64,000 nt of DNA, from positions 1-64,000 of the forward strand of contig NZ_NBXA01000023.1 in the NCBI RefSeq assembly GCF_003399625.1. Direction: 5' to 3'. Each line of letters opens with the position of its first letter. Within the stretch, counting starts at the first letter, position 1. The notes under the pieces are model-generated. The model saw nothing but the letters and a program-made list of their open reading frames with translations, had not been told where the DNA came from and searched no databases. The DNA is from Subtercola boreus. GTDB taxonomy: Bacteria > Actinomycetota > Actinomycetes > Actinomycetales > Microbacteriaceae. Below are positions 15,878-24,568 of this stretch, one piece after another. The translations under genes were made by a program, and so were the position numbers.

Positions 15878-18800
15878 GACGACACCGCCCTGACGAGGTG
15901 GATGCGGTACTCCCACGCGCCGTGCGGATCGCGCTCGGCGAGATCTGTGCGGCCCGGGAACGTGCTGCCGGCCATCCCGGTCGCCGCCGTCTCGATCCGC
16001 GCGCGGAACTCGGCCATCGCGTCGTCGTCGAGGGGCTCCTGCGCGAGCAGCTTGTACTGCACCCTGTTCGCGCCGGCGCCCGAGGCGACGGCGACATAGA
16101 GCAGCATGGCGCCGCCGCTCTCGCCGGGCTGCGCCGCGGGTGCGTCTCCGTCCGTCGCGCCCGCCTGCAGCGCGTCGGACTGCAGCGCTCCGGCCCGCAG
16201 CGCGAGCTGGTAGCTGCCGAGCTGCGCGTGGCTCGACACCGCGGCGGACGTCGGCGCCGACGACCCCGTCTTCAGGTCGACGACACTCACGCGACCGTCG
16301 GCGCGCCGCTCGAGGCGGTCGACGGTTCCGCGGAGCCGCGCCCGCCCCACCTCGAGAGAGAAGGCCGCCTCGCCTCCGAGCAGGACTCCTCCCTCCCGTT
16401 CGAAGCCGCGCAGGTATTCCGAGAGCCCAGCAACTTTCGCCTCGGTCTTCACACGTTCTCGTTCGGCCAGCCACGGGGATTCGAACTGCAGTTCGCCCCA
16501 GCGTTCGTCGAGTCGCCGCCAGAGCGCGGCGGTGCTGAGGGGGTCTGTATCGAGGGGGTCGGTGCTGAGGGGGTCGGTGCTGAGGGGGTCGACTGCGACA
16601 TCCGGATCGGGCCCGGTGGTCGCCTCCTCCATCACCGAGTGCAGCAGCGTGCCGATGCCTGCCGAGAGCCCGAACGTGGAGCCCGAGACCCGGTCGACGA
16701 ACCAGGCGAGTGGTGACTTCTCGAAGGTCTCGAGTTTCGACGGCGAGACGTCGACCCTGTTGGCGGGGTCGTCGAGGTCGACCAGCGGCTCGGTGGTCGA
16801 CGGTTCGAGCACCCCGTACCAGCTGAGCGGATCGGCCCCCGGCACACCCTCGGCGGCGAGCCGGGCGAGCGCGTCTGCCGCAGCGGGGTCGCCCGTCGTG
16901 GCAAGGCGGCGGCGGAGGCTCCCGACGAGTGCGCGGAGGGAGAGCGGATGCTCGGCCGCCGATCGCTGGAACTCCGAGGTGGCTGCCGAGAGGCGGGCAC
17001 GGGCAACGGCGGCCGTGTCGGCGGGGGCCGTGGCTTCGCCGCTTGCCGAGGCAGGCGCACCGGCTGTGGCCACCTCACCCTCCGAGGCAACCGGCCCCGC
17101 CGGCCCGTCCGGCCCCTCCGGCACCAGGCGCACGAACGGCGACGGCTGCTCGTCGTCGTTCGCCACGCTCGTCAGCACGACCTGGGTTCTCGCCCGCGAC
17201 ACGGCGAGCACGAACATCCGCAACTCGTCGCCGAGCACTTCGGCGCGTTCGTCGACATCCGGAACCGGGGTACCGTCGACGAGCTCGGCAAGCCGGTCAG
17301 GATGCAGCAGCGAACCGCGGAGGCGGAGGTTCGGCCAGACCGAGTCCTGGAGGCCTGCCACGACGACCACGTCGAATTCCGCGCCGATCACACCGTTTGG
17401 TGTCGAGACGACGGCGGCGTCGGAGGCGGATCGCGGCGACAGGGAGTCTTCGGGTACCTCGGACGTCAGCAGATCGACGAGGAAGTCGGCGGCCGGCCGA
17501 TGCGGATAACGCTCGACGAAGCGTTTCGCCGAACTGAAGAGGCCGACGACACCGTCGAGGTTGCGGTTCGCCTCGTCGGCGAGGATGCCCGACCCGACAG
17601 ACGCCTTCTGCCAGCCGCGCGCGAGGCCGCTCCGGCTCCAGAGCTCCCAGAGCAGCTCCTCGATGCTCGCGCCGGCGGCGTTCCGCTCCCGTACGGCCGC
17701 GAGCGCGTCGGCCAGCCGCTGTGCCCGACGGCCCGGGGACGAGTCGATGGTGGCGAGCCGCCCCGGCGCAGCGAGGCTCTCGGTGACGAGCACGTCGGCC
17801 GGCCGGTTGCCCCCGCCCGCCAACTCCTCCTGCCGGAGCGCGAGGCGGAGGCGTCGGAGCCCCACGGAATCGAGGCCGCCCAGCGGCCCGAGCAGCAGCT
17901 CCCCCGCCAGGGCATCGTCGAGCGGCTGCACCCCGACCGCCGCGGCGACGGCCGTCGCGAGATGCCGGGCCGCATAGTCGTCACGGAGCGCACGCCCGCC
18001 CGTCTGGGTGGACGCCGGAACCTCGGCGACGGCAAGGCCCCGCACGAGGGAGGTGATGAGGGCTCCGGAGCGCACCACCACGGCCATGCGGTTCCAGGGG
18101 ACGCCGCGGAGAAGGTGATGCTCCCGAAGCAGGTGCACGATGGCTGCGAGCTCGGCTGCCGGGGACTCGGACTCGATGCGGCGGACCGCCGGCACTCCCG
18201 ACGACTCGATGGCCGCCTCGACCTCGAGGACTGCCGCCGTGGCCCGCGCCGCGCGTTGGCGACCCGCGGCTGAGGCCCCGATGCGCGACGTGCCGCGGTC
18301 GATGAGACCCCGGATGCCCGCTCCGTGCCGGTGCACCGCTTCGAGGTACACCGGGGCGGCCACGTTCACCCGCTCGCCGAGCACGGCACCGAGCCGCCCG
18401 AGGGTGTCCTTCTCTCCGCCGCGGAACGAGGTGGTGGCCACATCGGGGTCGCCGAAGGCGAGAACGGCGACGCCCCGGCGGGCGAGGGTCGCGACGAAGC
18501 TGACGGCGCCGCGGCTCAGTTGCTGCAGGTCGTCGACCACGATCATCCGTACCCCGGCGAGCGCAGCCGGCCCACCGTTCACCCGCGACCCACCGGTCAC
18601 CCCGAAGGCCACACCCGCATCGCCCGACACGACCTGCAGGCGCGCCTCGGCGATGAGTTCGGCCGAATCGAGGGAGGCATCGCGGAAACTCGAGACGACG
18701 CCCTGGTACTCCTCGGCGAAACGGCCGGCTGCGACCCACTCTGCGATGCCGTGCCTCCGGCCGAGCTCGGCGAGCTGGCGCGGGGAGACACCCGACTCCG

Positions 18801-19332
18801 TGGCGCGCATCATCAGCTCGCGGAGTTCTGTGCGGAACCCCCGGAGAGCACGCACCTCGCCGGTCAGCGGATCGGGCCATTCGGGGCCGAAGCCCTCTTC
18901 GGCCTGGCCGGCCAGCAGGTCGGCGATGATGCGGTCCTGTTCGGCACCGGTAAGGAGGGTCGGCGGCTCCAGGCCAGACGCCGCCCGCGCCGACTGCACG
19001 ATCTGGAAGGCGAGCGAGTTCACCGTGCGGGCGAGCGGCCCGTTCGTGGGCAGGCCGAGCCGGAGCGCCAGCGTGTCACGGAGCTGTGTCGCCCCCTGCC
19101 TCGTGGGAGTCAGCGCCAGCACTTCGGAGGGGAGATATCCCCGACCGAGTACGCGCTCGGCGACCGTCTCGACGAGGGTCACCGTCTTGCCCGAGCCCGG
19201 GGCGCCGATGATGGCACGGCTGACCCCGTCTGCCGTCGCAAGCACCTCTGCCTGCGAACCGTCGAGTTCGAGGGCAGGGCGGAACGCAGAGAGCAGTCGG
19301 TCGCTCTCGTCTCGCAGCTGGGATGTCGGCAC
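15874..19332 (-). CDS. adnA: AdnA-type helicase-nuclease subunit
   Basis: A 1152-residue UvrD-like motor with a C-terminal RecB-type nuclease. Walker A is GAPGSGKT (43-50). The Walker B position reads VVDDLQQLS instead of the DExxQD of active UvrD motors, which suggests a weaker or supporting motor. The nuclease part (about 890-1050) shows GTLLHSVMEE, GTVDRLE, VVDLKTG and QLGSYQLAL. The start is chosen at GTG 19332 because TAGCGT lies seven bases upstream (leaderless pattern); ATG 19362 is an alternative. Together with AdnB it should unwind and resect double-strand breaks. A DPLST repeat is inserted before the nuclease. Confidence 0.85.
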   Translation of the reverse strand: MPTSQLRDESDRLLSAFRPALELDGSQAEVLATADGVSRAIIGAPGSGKTVTLVETVAERVLGRGYLPSEVLALTPTRQGATQLRDTLALRLGLPTNGPLARTVNSLAFQIVQSARAASGLEPPTLLTGAEQDRIIADLLAGQAEEGFGPEWPDPLTGEVRALRGFRTELRELMMRATESGVSPRQLAELGRRHGIAEWVAAGRFAEEYQGVVSSFRDASLDSAELIAEARLQVVSGDAGVAFGVTGGSRVNGGPAALAGVRMIVVDDLQQLSRGAVSFVATLARRGVAVLAFGDPDVATTSFRGGEKDTLGRLGAVLGERVNVAAPVYLEAVHRHGAGIRGLIDRGTSRIGASAAGRQRAARATAAVLEVEAAIESSGVPAVRRIESESPAAELAAIVHLLREHHLLRGVPWNRMAVVVRSGALITSLVRGLAVAEVPASTQTGGRALRDDYAARHLATAVAAAVGVQPLDDALAGELLLGPLGGLDSVGLRRLRLALRQEELAGGGNRPADVLVTESLAAPGRLATIDSSPGRRAQRLADALAAVRERNAAGASIEELLWELWSRSGLARGWQKASVGSGILADEANRNLDGVVGLFSSAKRFVERYPHRPAADFLVDLLTSEVPEDSLSPRSASDAAVVSTPNGVIGAEFDVVVVAGLQDSVWPNLRLRGSLLHPDRLAELVDGTPVPDVDERAEVLGDELRMFVLAVSRARTQVVLTSVANDDEQPSPFVRLVPEGPDGPAGPVASEGEVATAGAPASASGEATAPADTAAVARARLSAATSEFQRSAAEHPLSLRALVGSLRRRLATTGDPAAADALARLAAEGVPGADPLSWYGVLEPSTTEPLVDLDDPANRVDVSPSKLETFEKSPLAWFVDRVSGSTFGLSAGIGTLLHSVMEEATTGPDPDVAVDPLSTDPLSTDPLDTDPLSTAALWRRLDERWGELQFESPWLAERERVKTEAKVAGLSEYLRGFEREGGVLLGGEAAFSLEVGRARLRGTVDRLERRADGRVSVVDLKTGSSAPTSAAVSSHAQLGSYQLALRAGALQSDALQAGATDGDAPAAQPGESGGAMLLYVAVASGAGANRVQYKLLAQEPLDDDAMAEFRARIETAATGMAGSTFPGRTDLAERDPHGAWEYRIHLVRAVSS
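16531..16590 (-). repeat. 15-bp tandem repeat, four copies, in frame in adnA
   Basis: Four 15-bp units (GGTGCTGAGGGGGTC on the plus strand, one copy diverged) encode the repeating DPLST peptide between the motor and nuclease domains of AdnA. Period three keeps the reading frame; the segment is probably a flexible linker. Confidence 0.85.
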
Positions 19333-19339
19333 GTCTCCA

Positions 19340-19345
19340 ACGCTA
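19340..19345 (-). promoter_or_regulatory. -10 hexamer TAGCGT for adnAB, leaderless start
   Basis: On the minus strand TAGCGT is followed by seven bases and the GTG at 19332. If used, the adnAB message begins at the start codon and the upstream ATG (19362) would not be transcribed. Confidence 0.45.
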
Positions 19346-19485
19346 ACGGGCACCCCCGACATCGCCGGTGTTCGCTCTCGGCGAGTGCCGACGGCGGCCG
19401 ATCGGGCGGGCCGGGCATCCGTTCTGCCGTAATCTGGGCACGTGGATCTGGTCACAGCCCACAGAACTCTCGAAAGGCGCACCTG

Positions 19486-19710
19486 GTGGAAATTCGTATC
19501 GGCATTGCACACACTCCCCGCGAACTGAGCTTCGAGACGAACCAGTCTCCCGACGAGATCGAGCAGACCGTCTCCGCCGCGCTGACCAGCGGAACCGGTC
19601 ACCTCTCGCTGAAGGACAACAAGGGCAAGCTCTACCTGGTTCCCGTCGCCGGCCTCAGCTATGTCGAGATCGGCACCGAGGAGTCCCGCCGCATCGGTTT
19701 CGTCGGCTAG
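19486..19710 (+). CDS. DUF3107 family protein
   Basis: A 74-residue actinobacterial protein of the DUF3107 family; its function is not known. The sequence is typical: VEIRIGIAHTPRELSFETNQ at the start, a central HLSLKDNKGKLYLVP strand pair, and IGTEESRRIGFVG at the end. The start is GTG with GAAAGG eight bases upstream. TAATCT at 19431-19436 could be the -10, giving a leader of about 45 nt. It is 16 bp from the next small membrane protein gene, so the two are likely co-transcribed. Neighbourhood between AdnA and the ferritin-like gene matches other actinobacteria. Confidence 0.85.
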   Translation: MEIRIGIAHTPRELSFETNQSPDEIEQTVSAALTSGTGHLSLKDNKGKLYLVPVAGLSYVEIGTEESRRIGFVG

Positions 19711-19726
19711 AGACGGCCCGTCCAGC

Positions 19727-20032
19727 ATGGAACTCCTCTTCGTCACCCTCGGCGGCATCATCATCGGCCTCCTCGGCCGTTACCTGTTCCCGCTCAGGGA
19801 GACGCACGGCGCGTTGCTCGTCCCGGCTCTCGGCGCCGCCTCTGCCGCGATCCTCTGGGAGGCGATGACCTGGCTCGGCCTGCCCTACAACGGTGGCTGG
19901 ATCTGGGTGATCGCGCTCGGCGGCACGGCCCTGATCGTGGCACTAGTCACCCCGTCGCTCGGCCGCGCGCGGCGAACGCGCGACCGGGCGGAGCTCAGTG
20001 CCCTGCTGAGCCCGCGCGCCCGCGTGAACTAG
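19727..20032 (+). CDS. Small membrane protein, unknown function
   Basis: A 101-residue protein with three hydrophobic segments (about 3-20, 29-48 and 58-78) and a basic C-terminal tail (GRARRTRDRAEL then LLSPRARVN). I do not recognise a family. It follows the DUF3107 gene by 16 bp and precedes kynureninase by 49 bp on the same strand. No strong ribosome binding site is visible before the ATG, so coupling to the upstream gene is plausible. Confidence 0.7.
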   Translation: MELLFVTLGGIIIGLLGRYLFPLRETHGALLVPALGAASAAILWEAMTWLGLPYNGGWIWVIALGGTALIVALVTPSLGRARRTRDRAELSALLSPRARVN

Positions 20033-20081
20033 CGGCGTACCCTCTTCCACTGCGATTCCCGTCACACAAGGCCGGTTCCGG

Positions 20082-21368
20082 ATGCCCGTACCCCTCACCC
20101 TCGGCGATGCTCTCGAGCGTGCCGGCGAGCTCGACCGCGCCGATCCGCTCGGCCGATACCGCGAACTGTTTGTGGCTCCCGGGGCCCAGCATGATCAGGA
20201 TGCCGAGGCCGTCGCCGCCCGCCCGGCCGACGCCATCGTCGCCTACCTCGACGGGAACTCCCTCGGCCGGCCACTGCTCTCGACCGCCGACACCCTCTCC
20301 GCGTTCGTCCGTGACGCCTGGGGCTCCCGCCTCATCCGGGGCTGGGACGAGGGGTGGTTGCAGCTCCCCACCGTGATCGGCGACGAACTCGGTGCAGCCG
20401 CCCTCGGTGCGGCTCCCGGCCAGACGATGATCGGCGACTCGACCACCGTGCTGCTCTACAAGGCGATACGCGCCGCTGCGGACGCCCGCCCGGGCCGCAC
20501 GGAGATCGTGGTCGACAGCGACAACTTCCCCACCGACCGCTACGTGGTCGAGGGCATCGCTTCGGAGCGCGGACTGACCGTCCGGTGGGTCGAGACCTCG
20601 CCCCGGCTCGGGCTCACCGCCGAGCTCCTGGCAGAGGCCGTGGGCGAACGCACCGCCGTCGTGGTGGCGAGCCAGGTCGCCTACCGCTCGGGATACCTCG
20701 CCGATGTCGGGGAGCTGACCCGCATCACGCACGACGCCGGAGCGCTCATCGTCTGGGACCTCTGCCACTCCGCCGGCAGCGTGCCCGTGCTGCTCGACGA
20801 GTGGCAGGTGGACATCGCGGTCGGCTGCACGTACAAGTACGTCAACGGCGGGCCCGGTTCGCCGGCGTTCCTCTACGTGCGTCACGAGTTGCAGCCCCAG
20901 CTCCGGCAGCCCATCTGGGGCTGGCTCGGCCACGCCGAGCCGTTCGCCATGGGTCCGGGGTACGACAGCGCCCCGGGCATCCGGAGCTTCCAGAGCGGAA
21001 CGCCGCCTGTTATCGGCATGCTCGCGATGCGCGACATGATCGCGCTCATCGGCACCGCGGGCATCCCCGCCGTACGCGCGAAGTCGGTCGCGCTCACCGA
21101 GCTCACGATCGAACTCGCCGACGCCTGGTTGGCGCCGCTCGGCGTCGAGGTCGCCTCCCCCCGGCAGAGCGACCAGCGCGGAAGCCACGTCACTCTCGAC
21201 CACCCCCGGTTCCGTGAGGTGGTCGCAGCGCTCTGGCAGACCGGCGTCGTGCCCGACTTCCGTGCGCCCGAGGGCCTCCGCGTCGGCCTCTCCCCGCTCA
21301 GCACCAGCTTCACCGAGACGGTGCTCGGCCTCGCGGCCATCCGCGAGCTCCTCGACCCGGCCGTCTGA
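20082..21368 (+). CDS. kynU: Kynureninase
   Basis: A 428-residue PLP enzyme of the class V aminotransferase fold that hydrolyses L-kynurenine to anthranilate and alanine. Kynureninase features: YLDGNSLG near the N-terminus, GDSTTVLLYK, DSDNFPTDRY, the PLP lysine K252 in CTYKYVNGGPGSPAF, and WGWLGHAEPFAMGPGY after it. No other kynurenine-pathway gene is visible, so it may serve NAD or anthranilate metabolism with enzymes encoded elsewhere. Upstream, TACCCT (20038-20043) is a candidate -10. A perfect inverted repeat follows the gene. Confidence 0.9.
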   Translation: MPVPLTLGDALERAGELDRADPLGRYRELFVAPGAQHDQDAEAVAARPADAIVAYLDGNSLGRPLLSTADTLSAFVRDAWGSRLIRGWDEGWLQLPTVIGDELGAAALGAAPGQTMIGDSTTVLLYKAIRAAADARPGRTEIVVDSDNFPTDRYVVEGIASERGLTVRWVETSPRLGLTAELLAEAVGERTAVVVASQVAYRSGYLADVGELTRITHDAGALIVWDLCHSAGSVPVLLDEWQVDIAVGCTYKYVNGGPGSPAFLYVRHELQPQLRQPIWGWLGHAEPFAMGPGYDSAPGIRSFQSGTPPVIGMLAMRDMIALIGTAGIPAVRAKSVALTELTIELADAWLAPLGVEVASPRQSDQRGSHVTLDHPRFREVVAALWQTGVVPDFRAPEGLRVGLSPLSTSFTETVLGLAAIRELLDPAV

Positions 21369-21409
21369 GACCGGGCACGCCCCGCCTCCGCCGCCCAACC
21401 TCCCCATCC

Positions 21410-21461
21410 AGTGGGCAGTTCGGGCCCTTGCGCCGGCATCTTCGGGCCCGAACTGCCCACT
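21410..21461. repeat. Perfect 18-bp inverted repeat between convergent genes
   Basis: AGTGGGCAGTTCGGGCCC (21410-21427) and its exact reverse complement (21444-21461) enclose 16 bases. It lies between kynU and the ferritin-like gene, which converge. It could act as a bidirectional terminator, but there is no T-run on either side. It shares a CCC-T(T)-TGCGC core with the inverted repeat at 37027. Confidence 0.85.
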
Positions 21462-21537
21462 CGATTGAGGTGGCGGGGCGGGGCCGGGAGGCGGGGCGGG
21501 CAGGGCGGGACGCGGGGCGAGGCGGGGGGGCGGGGGG

Positions 21538-22254
21538 TCAGGCCGTGAGGCCGAGGCCGTCCATGCGACGGCTGTGCTTCGCGATGAGCTCGGTGAAGAC
21601 GGGCTCGATGCGCTCCTCGTCGGTGCGCGCGTTGTCGGTGTGGTGGATGGCCGAACGCGCCACCAGCAGGGTGTCGCCGACGAGCCGCCGCCCCCAGAGC
21701 GCGAGGCGGGAACCGAGCGACGGGTCTTCGGCGATCGCGTCGTTCAGCAGCACCACTATCGCGGCACGGCCCGTCTCGCCACCGATCAGCTGCGCGGCCC
21801 GGGGACCGATGTCGCCTTCGAGACCGGTTGCGAGAAGCACGAAGAAGTCGTCGAGGATGCCCGCGGTCAGGTAGATGCTCGCCAGCGACTCGTACCAGTC
21901 GCTGCCCCGCACGACCGCGGCATAGGAGTCGATCGCCGGAGCGAACGCGGCCATCACGGCGGAGGGATCATCCACTCGGCGACGAAGCTCCCCCACCAGC
22001 TTCTCGTGCTTGCCGAGGGCCTCGCCGGCTGCCCGGCCAAGCGACTCCTTTGCACGGACGGTCGGCGAGAGCATCACGGCGCGGGCTATCGCCTCGAAGA
22101 TGGCGAGCTGGATGTACGCCGCCTGCCCGAGGTAGGGAAGCACCTCGGGCGTGAGTTCTGCCAGGTTCACCTTGGGCAGTGCACCCGATGTGCGGCGCGG
22201 TCGGAGGCGCGGAACATCGATGCGCACCGTCGGGCGCCTGAAGAATTCAAACAC
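21538..22254 (-). CDS. Ferritin-like fold protein
   Basis: A 238-residue all-helical protein of the actinobacterial ferritin-like fold family encoded next to a DEAD-box helicase (as M. tuberculosis Rv3210c/Rv3211). Candidate metal ligands in two helix pairs: QLAIFEAIARAV (Glu at about 54), GKHEKLVGELRR (Glu/His near 81-83), ILDDFF (Asp near 145) and HSRRM near the C-terminus. Whether it binds iron or acts as an oxygenase is unknown. The GTG start has the -10 TAGAGT six bases upstream, so the message is probably leaderless. Confidence 0.75.
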   Translation of the reverse strand: MFEFFRRPTVRIDVPRLRPRRTSGALPKVNLAELTPEVLPYLGQAAYIQLAIFEAIARAVMLSPTVRAKESLGRAAGEALGKHEKLVGELRRRVDDPSAVMAAFAPAIDSYAAVVRGSDWYESLASIYLTAGILDDFFVLLATGLEGDIGPRAAQLIGGETGRAAIVVLLNDAIAEDPSLGSRLALWGRRLVGDTLLVARSAIHHTDNARTDEERIEPVFTELIAKHSRRMDGLGLTA

Positions 22255-22260
22255 TCGCTC

Positions 22261-22266
22261 ACTCTA
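22261..22266 (-). promoter_or_regulatory. -10 hexamer TAGAGT, leaderless start
   Basis: On the minus strand TAGAGT lies six bases before the GTG of the ferritin-like gene, with no Shine-Dalgarno sequence between them. Confidence 0.55.
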
Positions 22267-22361
22267 GCGGAGGGCCACGGGCCGCCCTGGCGCTAAACTA
22301 GTGGGGACCCTGACACGAATCGGGGCCTCTACGCCGCCGCCAGGCGCCATCGCCGGCCGAC

Positions 22362-22430
22362 ATGAACGCAGTCCGGACGCACAGAGCCGACGCACCCCCC
22401 GTGCCGACGCACCGCATCCGCATCGACTGA
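22362..22430 (+). CDS. Candidate 22-codon leader ORF upstream of the helicase
   Basis: A short frame, MNAVRTHRADAPPVPTHRIR then ID and TGA, lies in the roughly 170-nt leader between a -10 candidate (TAAACT, 22295-22300) and the helicase start. It is rich in Arg, His and Pro, so it could act as an attenuating uORF, but no ribosome binding site is evident and chance is a real possibility. Confidence 0.25.
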   Translation: MNAVRTHRADAPPVPTHRIRID

Positions 22431-22471
22431 CAATCCGCGGCGTACCCATTGACTGACAGGGCCCACGCACA

Positions 22472-24469
22472 GTGACTTTCACCGAACCTTCCTCCCCCGA
22501 CTCCCTCCCCGAAGACCTGAACGCACCCGTCGAGGTGATCGACGTGGTCGCGCCCGACCCACTGGTGGGTGACGCCTTCCTCACCGACACCACGTTCTCC
22601 GACCTGAAGATCGAGCAGGATCTCGTCGACGCGCTGGCCTCGAAGGGCATCCTCCACCCGTTCCCGATCCAGACCCAGACGATCCCCCTCGGCCTCGAGG
22701 GCCAGGACATCATCGGCCAGGCCAAGACGGGCACCGGCAAGACCTTCGGCTTCGGCCTCCCCCTGCTGCAGCGCCTCGGTGCGAACCCGGAACCCGGCGT
22801 GCAGGCGCTCGTCGTCGTGCCGACCCGCGAACTCGCCGTGCAGGTCACCGAAGACCTCCAGCTCGCGGCATCCAACCGTCCTACCGCCGTCATCGCGATC
22901 TACGGCGGCAAGTCGTACGAGGGCCAGATCGAGCAGCTGAAGGCCGGCGCCCAGGTCGTCGTCGGAACCCCCGGGCGCCTCCTCGACCTCGCCGGGCAGC
23001 GCCTGCTGTCGCTCGCGAACGTGAAGGTGATGGTGCTCGACGAGGCCGACAAGATGCTCGACCTCGGCTTCCTCGCCGACGTCGAGAAGCTCTTCGCACA
23101 GACGCCCGCGGGCCGTCACACCATGCTCTTCTCCGCGACCATGCCCGGCCCGGTCGTGGCGCTCGCGCGCCGGTTCATGAGCCGGCCGATCCACATCCGC
23201 GCGACCGACCCCGACGAGGGCCTCACCCAGGCCAACATCAAGCACGTGGTCTACCGTGCCCACAATCTCGACAAGGACGAGGTCATCGCGCGCATCCTGC
23301 AGGCCGAGGGCCGCGGCAAGACCGTGATCTTCACCCGCACCAAGCGCGCGGCGGCCCGCCTCGTCGAAGAACTCGGCGACCGCGGCTTCAACACGGCAGC
23401 CGTGCACGGCGACCTGAACCAGGAGCAGCGTGAGCGCGCCATGGCCGCGTTCAAGGCCGGCAAGCGCGATGTGCTGATCGCCACGGATGTCGCGGCCCGC
23501 GGTATCGACGTGAACGATGTCACGCACGTGATCAACCACACCATCCCCGAAGACGAGAAGACCTACCTGCACCGCGCGGGCCGCACGGGCCGGGCCGGCA
23601 AGACCGGAATCGCCGTCACTTTCGTCGACTGGGACGACCTGCATAAGTGGGCGCTCATCAACCGCGCCCTCGACATGGGACAGCCTGAGCCGGTCGAGAC
23701 CTACTCCTCGTCTCCGCACCTCTACACCGACCTCGACATCCCCGCCGGAGTGAAGGGCCGCCTGAAGCCGACACCGGCTGCGAAGGGCCCCGAGGGCGCC
23801 GCGAGCAGGCCGCCCCGCGAAGGCGGATCGGGTTCGCGGGGACCCCGTGAGGGCAGCCGTGAGGCACGCTCGGGCGGGCGCGGCGAGAACCGCGGAGACG
23901 GGCGGAGCGAGAGCCGTGCCGATAGCCGCTCCTCGGCAGGCAGCTCGTCGGCGAGCAGCAGCGCCGGCAGCAGCAGCGCCAGCGCCAGCAGCAGCGCCAA
24001 CAACAGCAGCAACACCCCCACCAGCGCCGAGAACCGGGGCGCCCAGGGCACGGGTCGCGGCACCCGCGACACCAGCCGCGTCGGTGTCGGCCTCGCCGGC
24101 GACCAGGCCACCGCGCTCGAAGGCGCCCAGCGTCCGCCGCGCATCCCCCGTGAGGCAGCCGAGCCCACCGGCAACGGCGACCGACCCGCACGGAGCCGCA
24201 ACCGCAGCGGCAACCGTTCCGGCGGCGCCTCCCGCGCCGGTGGCCAGAACGGAACCACGTCCGACGCCGTCTCGAGCGGCATGATCGGCGAGACCACGGC
24301 CGTCAGCTTCTCGGGCTCGGGCGACGCCGGCTCGTCCGGCGGCAACGAGGGTGCGGCATCCAGCGCCTCGGCCACCGGCCACGGCTCGACCGGCCACGAG
24401 CACCACGACGGCAACAGTGCACCCCGCCGCCGCAGCCGATCGCGGGGCCGCGCGCCCCGCGCCGAGTAG
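22472..24469 (+). CDS. DEAD-box ATP-dependent RNA helicase with long low-complexity tail
   Basis: A 665-residue RhlE/CsdA-type helicase. Core motifs: Q motif PFPIQTQTIP, motif I AKTGTGKT, Ia PTRELAVQ, II DEADKM (the DEAD box), III SATMP, IV VIFTRTK, V DVAARGIDV, VI HRAGRTGRAG. The core spans about residues 40-410. The remaining 250 residues are a disordered Arg/Gly/Ser/Ala tail with a long Ser/Ala/Asn run (23935-24030), likely for RNA binding. The GTG start lacks a clear ribosome binding site and follows a long leader. Role: RNA remodelling or ribosome assembly, often cold-related. Confidence 0.93.
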   Translation: MTFTEPSSPDSLPEDLNAPVEVIDVVAPDPLVGDAFLTDTTFSDLKIEQDLVDALASKGILHPFPIQTQTIPLGLEGQDIIGQAKTGTGKTFGFGLPLLQRLGANPEPGVQALVVVPTRELAVQVTEDLQLAASNRPTAVIAIYGGKSYEGQIEQLKAGAQVVVGTPGRLLDLAGQRLLSLANVKVMVLDEADKMLDLGFLADVEKLFAQTPAGRHTMLFSATMPGPVVALARRFMSRPIHIRATDPDEGLTQANIKHVVYRAHNLDKDEVIARILQAEGRGKTVIFTRTKRAAARLVEELGDRGFNTAAVHGDLNQEQRERAMAAFKAGKRDVLIATDVAARGIDVNDVTHVINHTIPEDEKTYLHRAGRTGRAGKTGIAVTFVDWDDLHKWALINRALDMGQPEPVETYSSSPHLYTDLDIPAGVKGRLKPTPAAKGPEGAASRPPREGGSGSRGPREGSREARSGGRGENRGDGRSESRADSRSSAGSSSASSSAGSSSASASSSANNSSNTPTSAENRGAQGTGRGTRDTSRVGVGLAGDQATALEGAQRPPRIPREAAEPTGNGDRPARSRNRSGNRSGGASRAGGQNGTTSDAVSSGMIGETTAVSFSGSGDAGSSGGNEGAASSASATGHGSTGHEHHDGNSAPRRRSRSRGRAPRAE

Positions 24470-24568
24470 AACGGCCGTTCGCTGAGCGCCAGCTCCCGGC
24501 GTGCGCGCCGGGCGACCCTGGTCAGCCTGACGGAGGGCGACGCCACGAAGCTCCGCGCCCTCCGGCGC

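Noticed and set aside
12551-16474. Longer version of AdnB beginning upstream of 15877
   Set aside because: The extra N-terminus is antisense-like Arg-rich sequence overlapping the nuclease end of AdnA; homology starts at the GTG in the GTGA overlap.
19486-21368. Kynurenine-pathway operon
   Set aside because: Only kynureninase is present; the two genes before it are DUF3107 and a small membrane protein.
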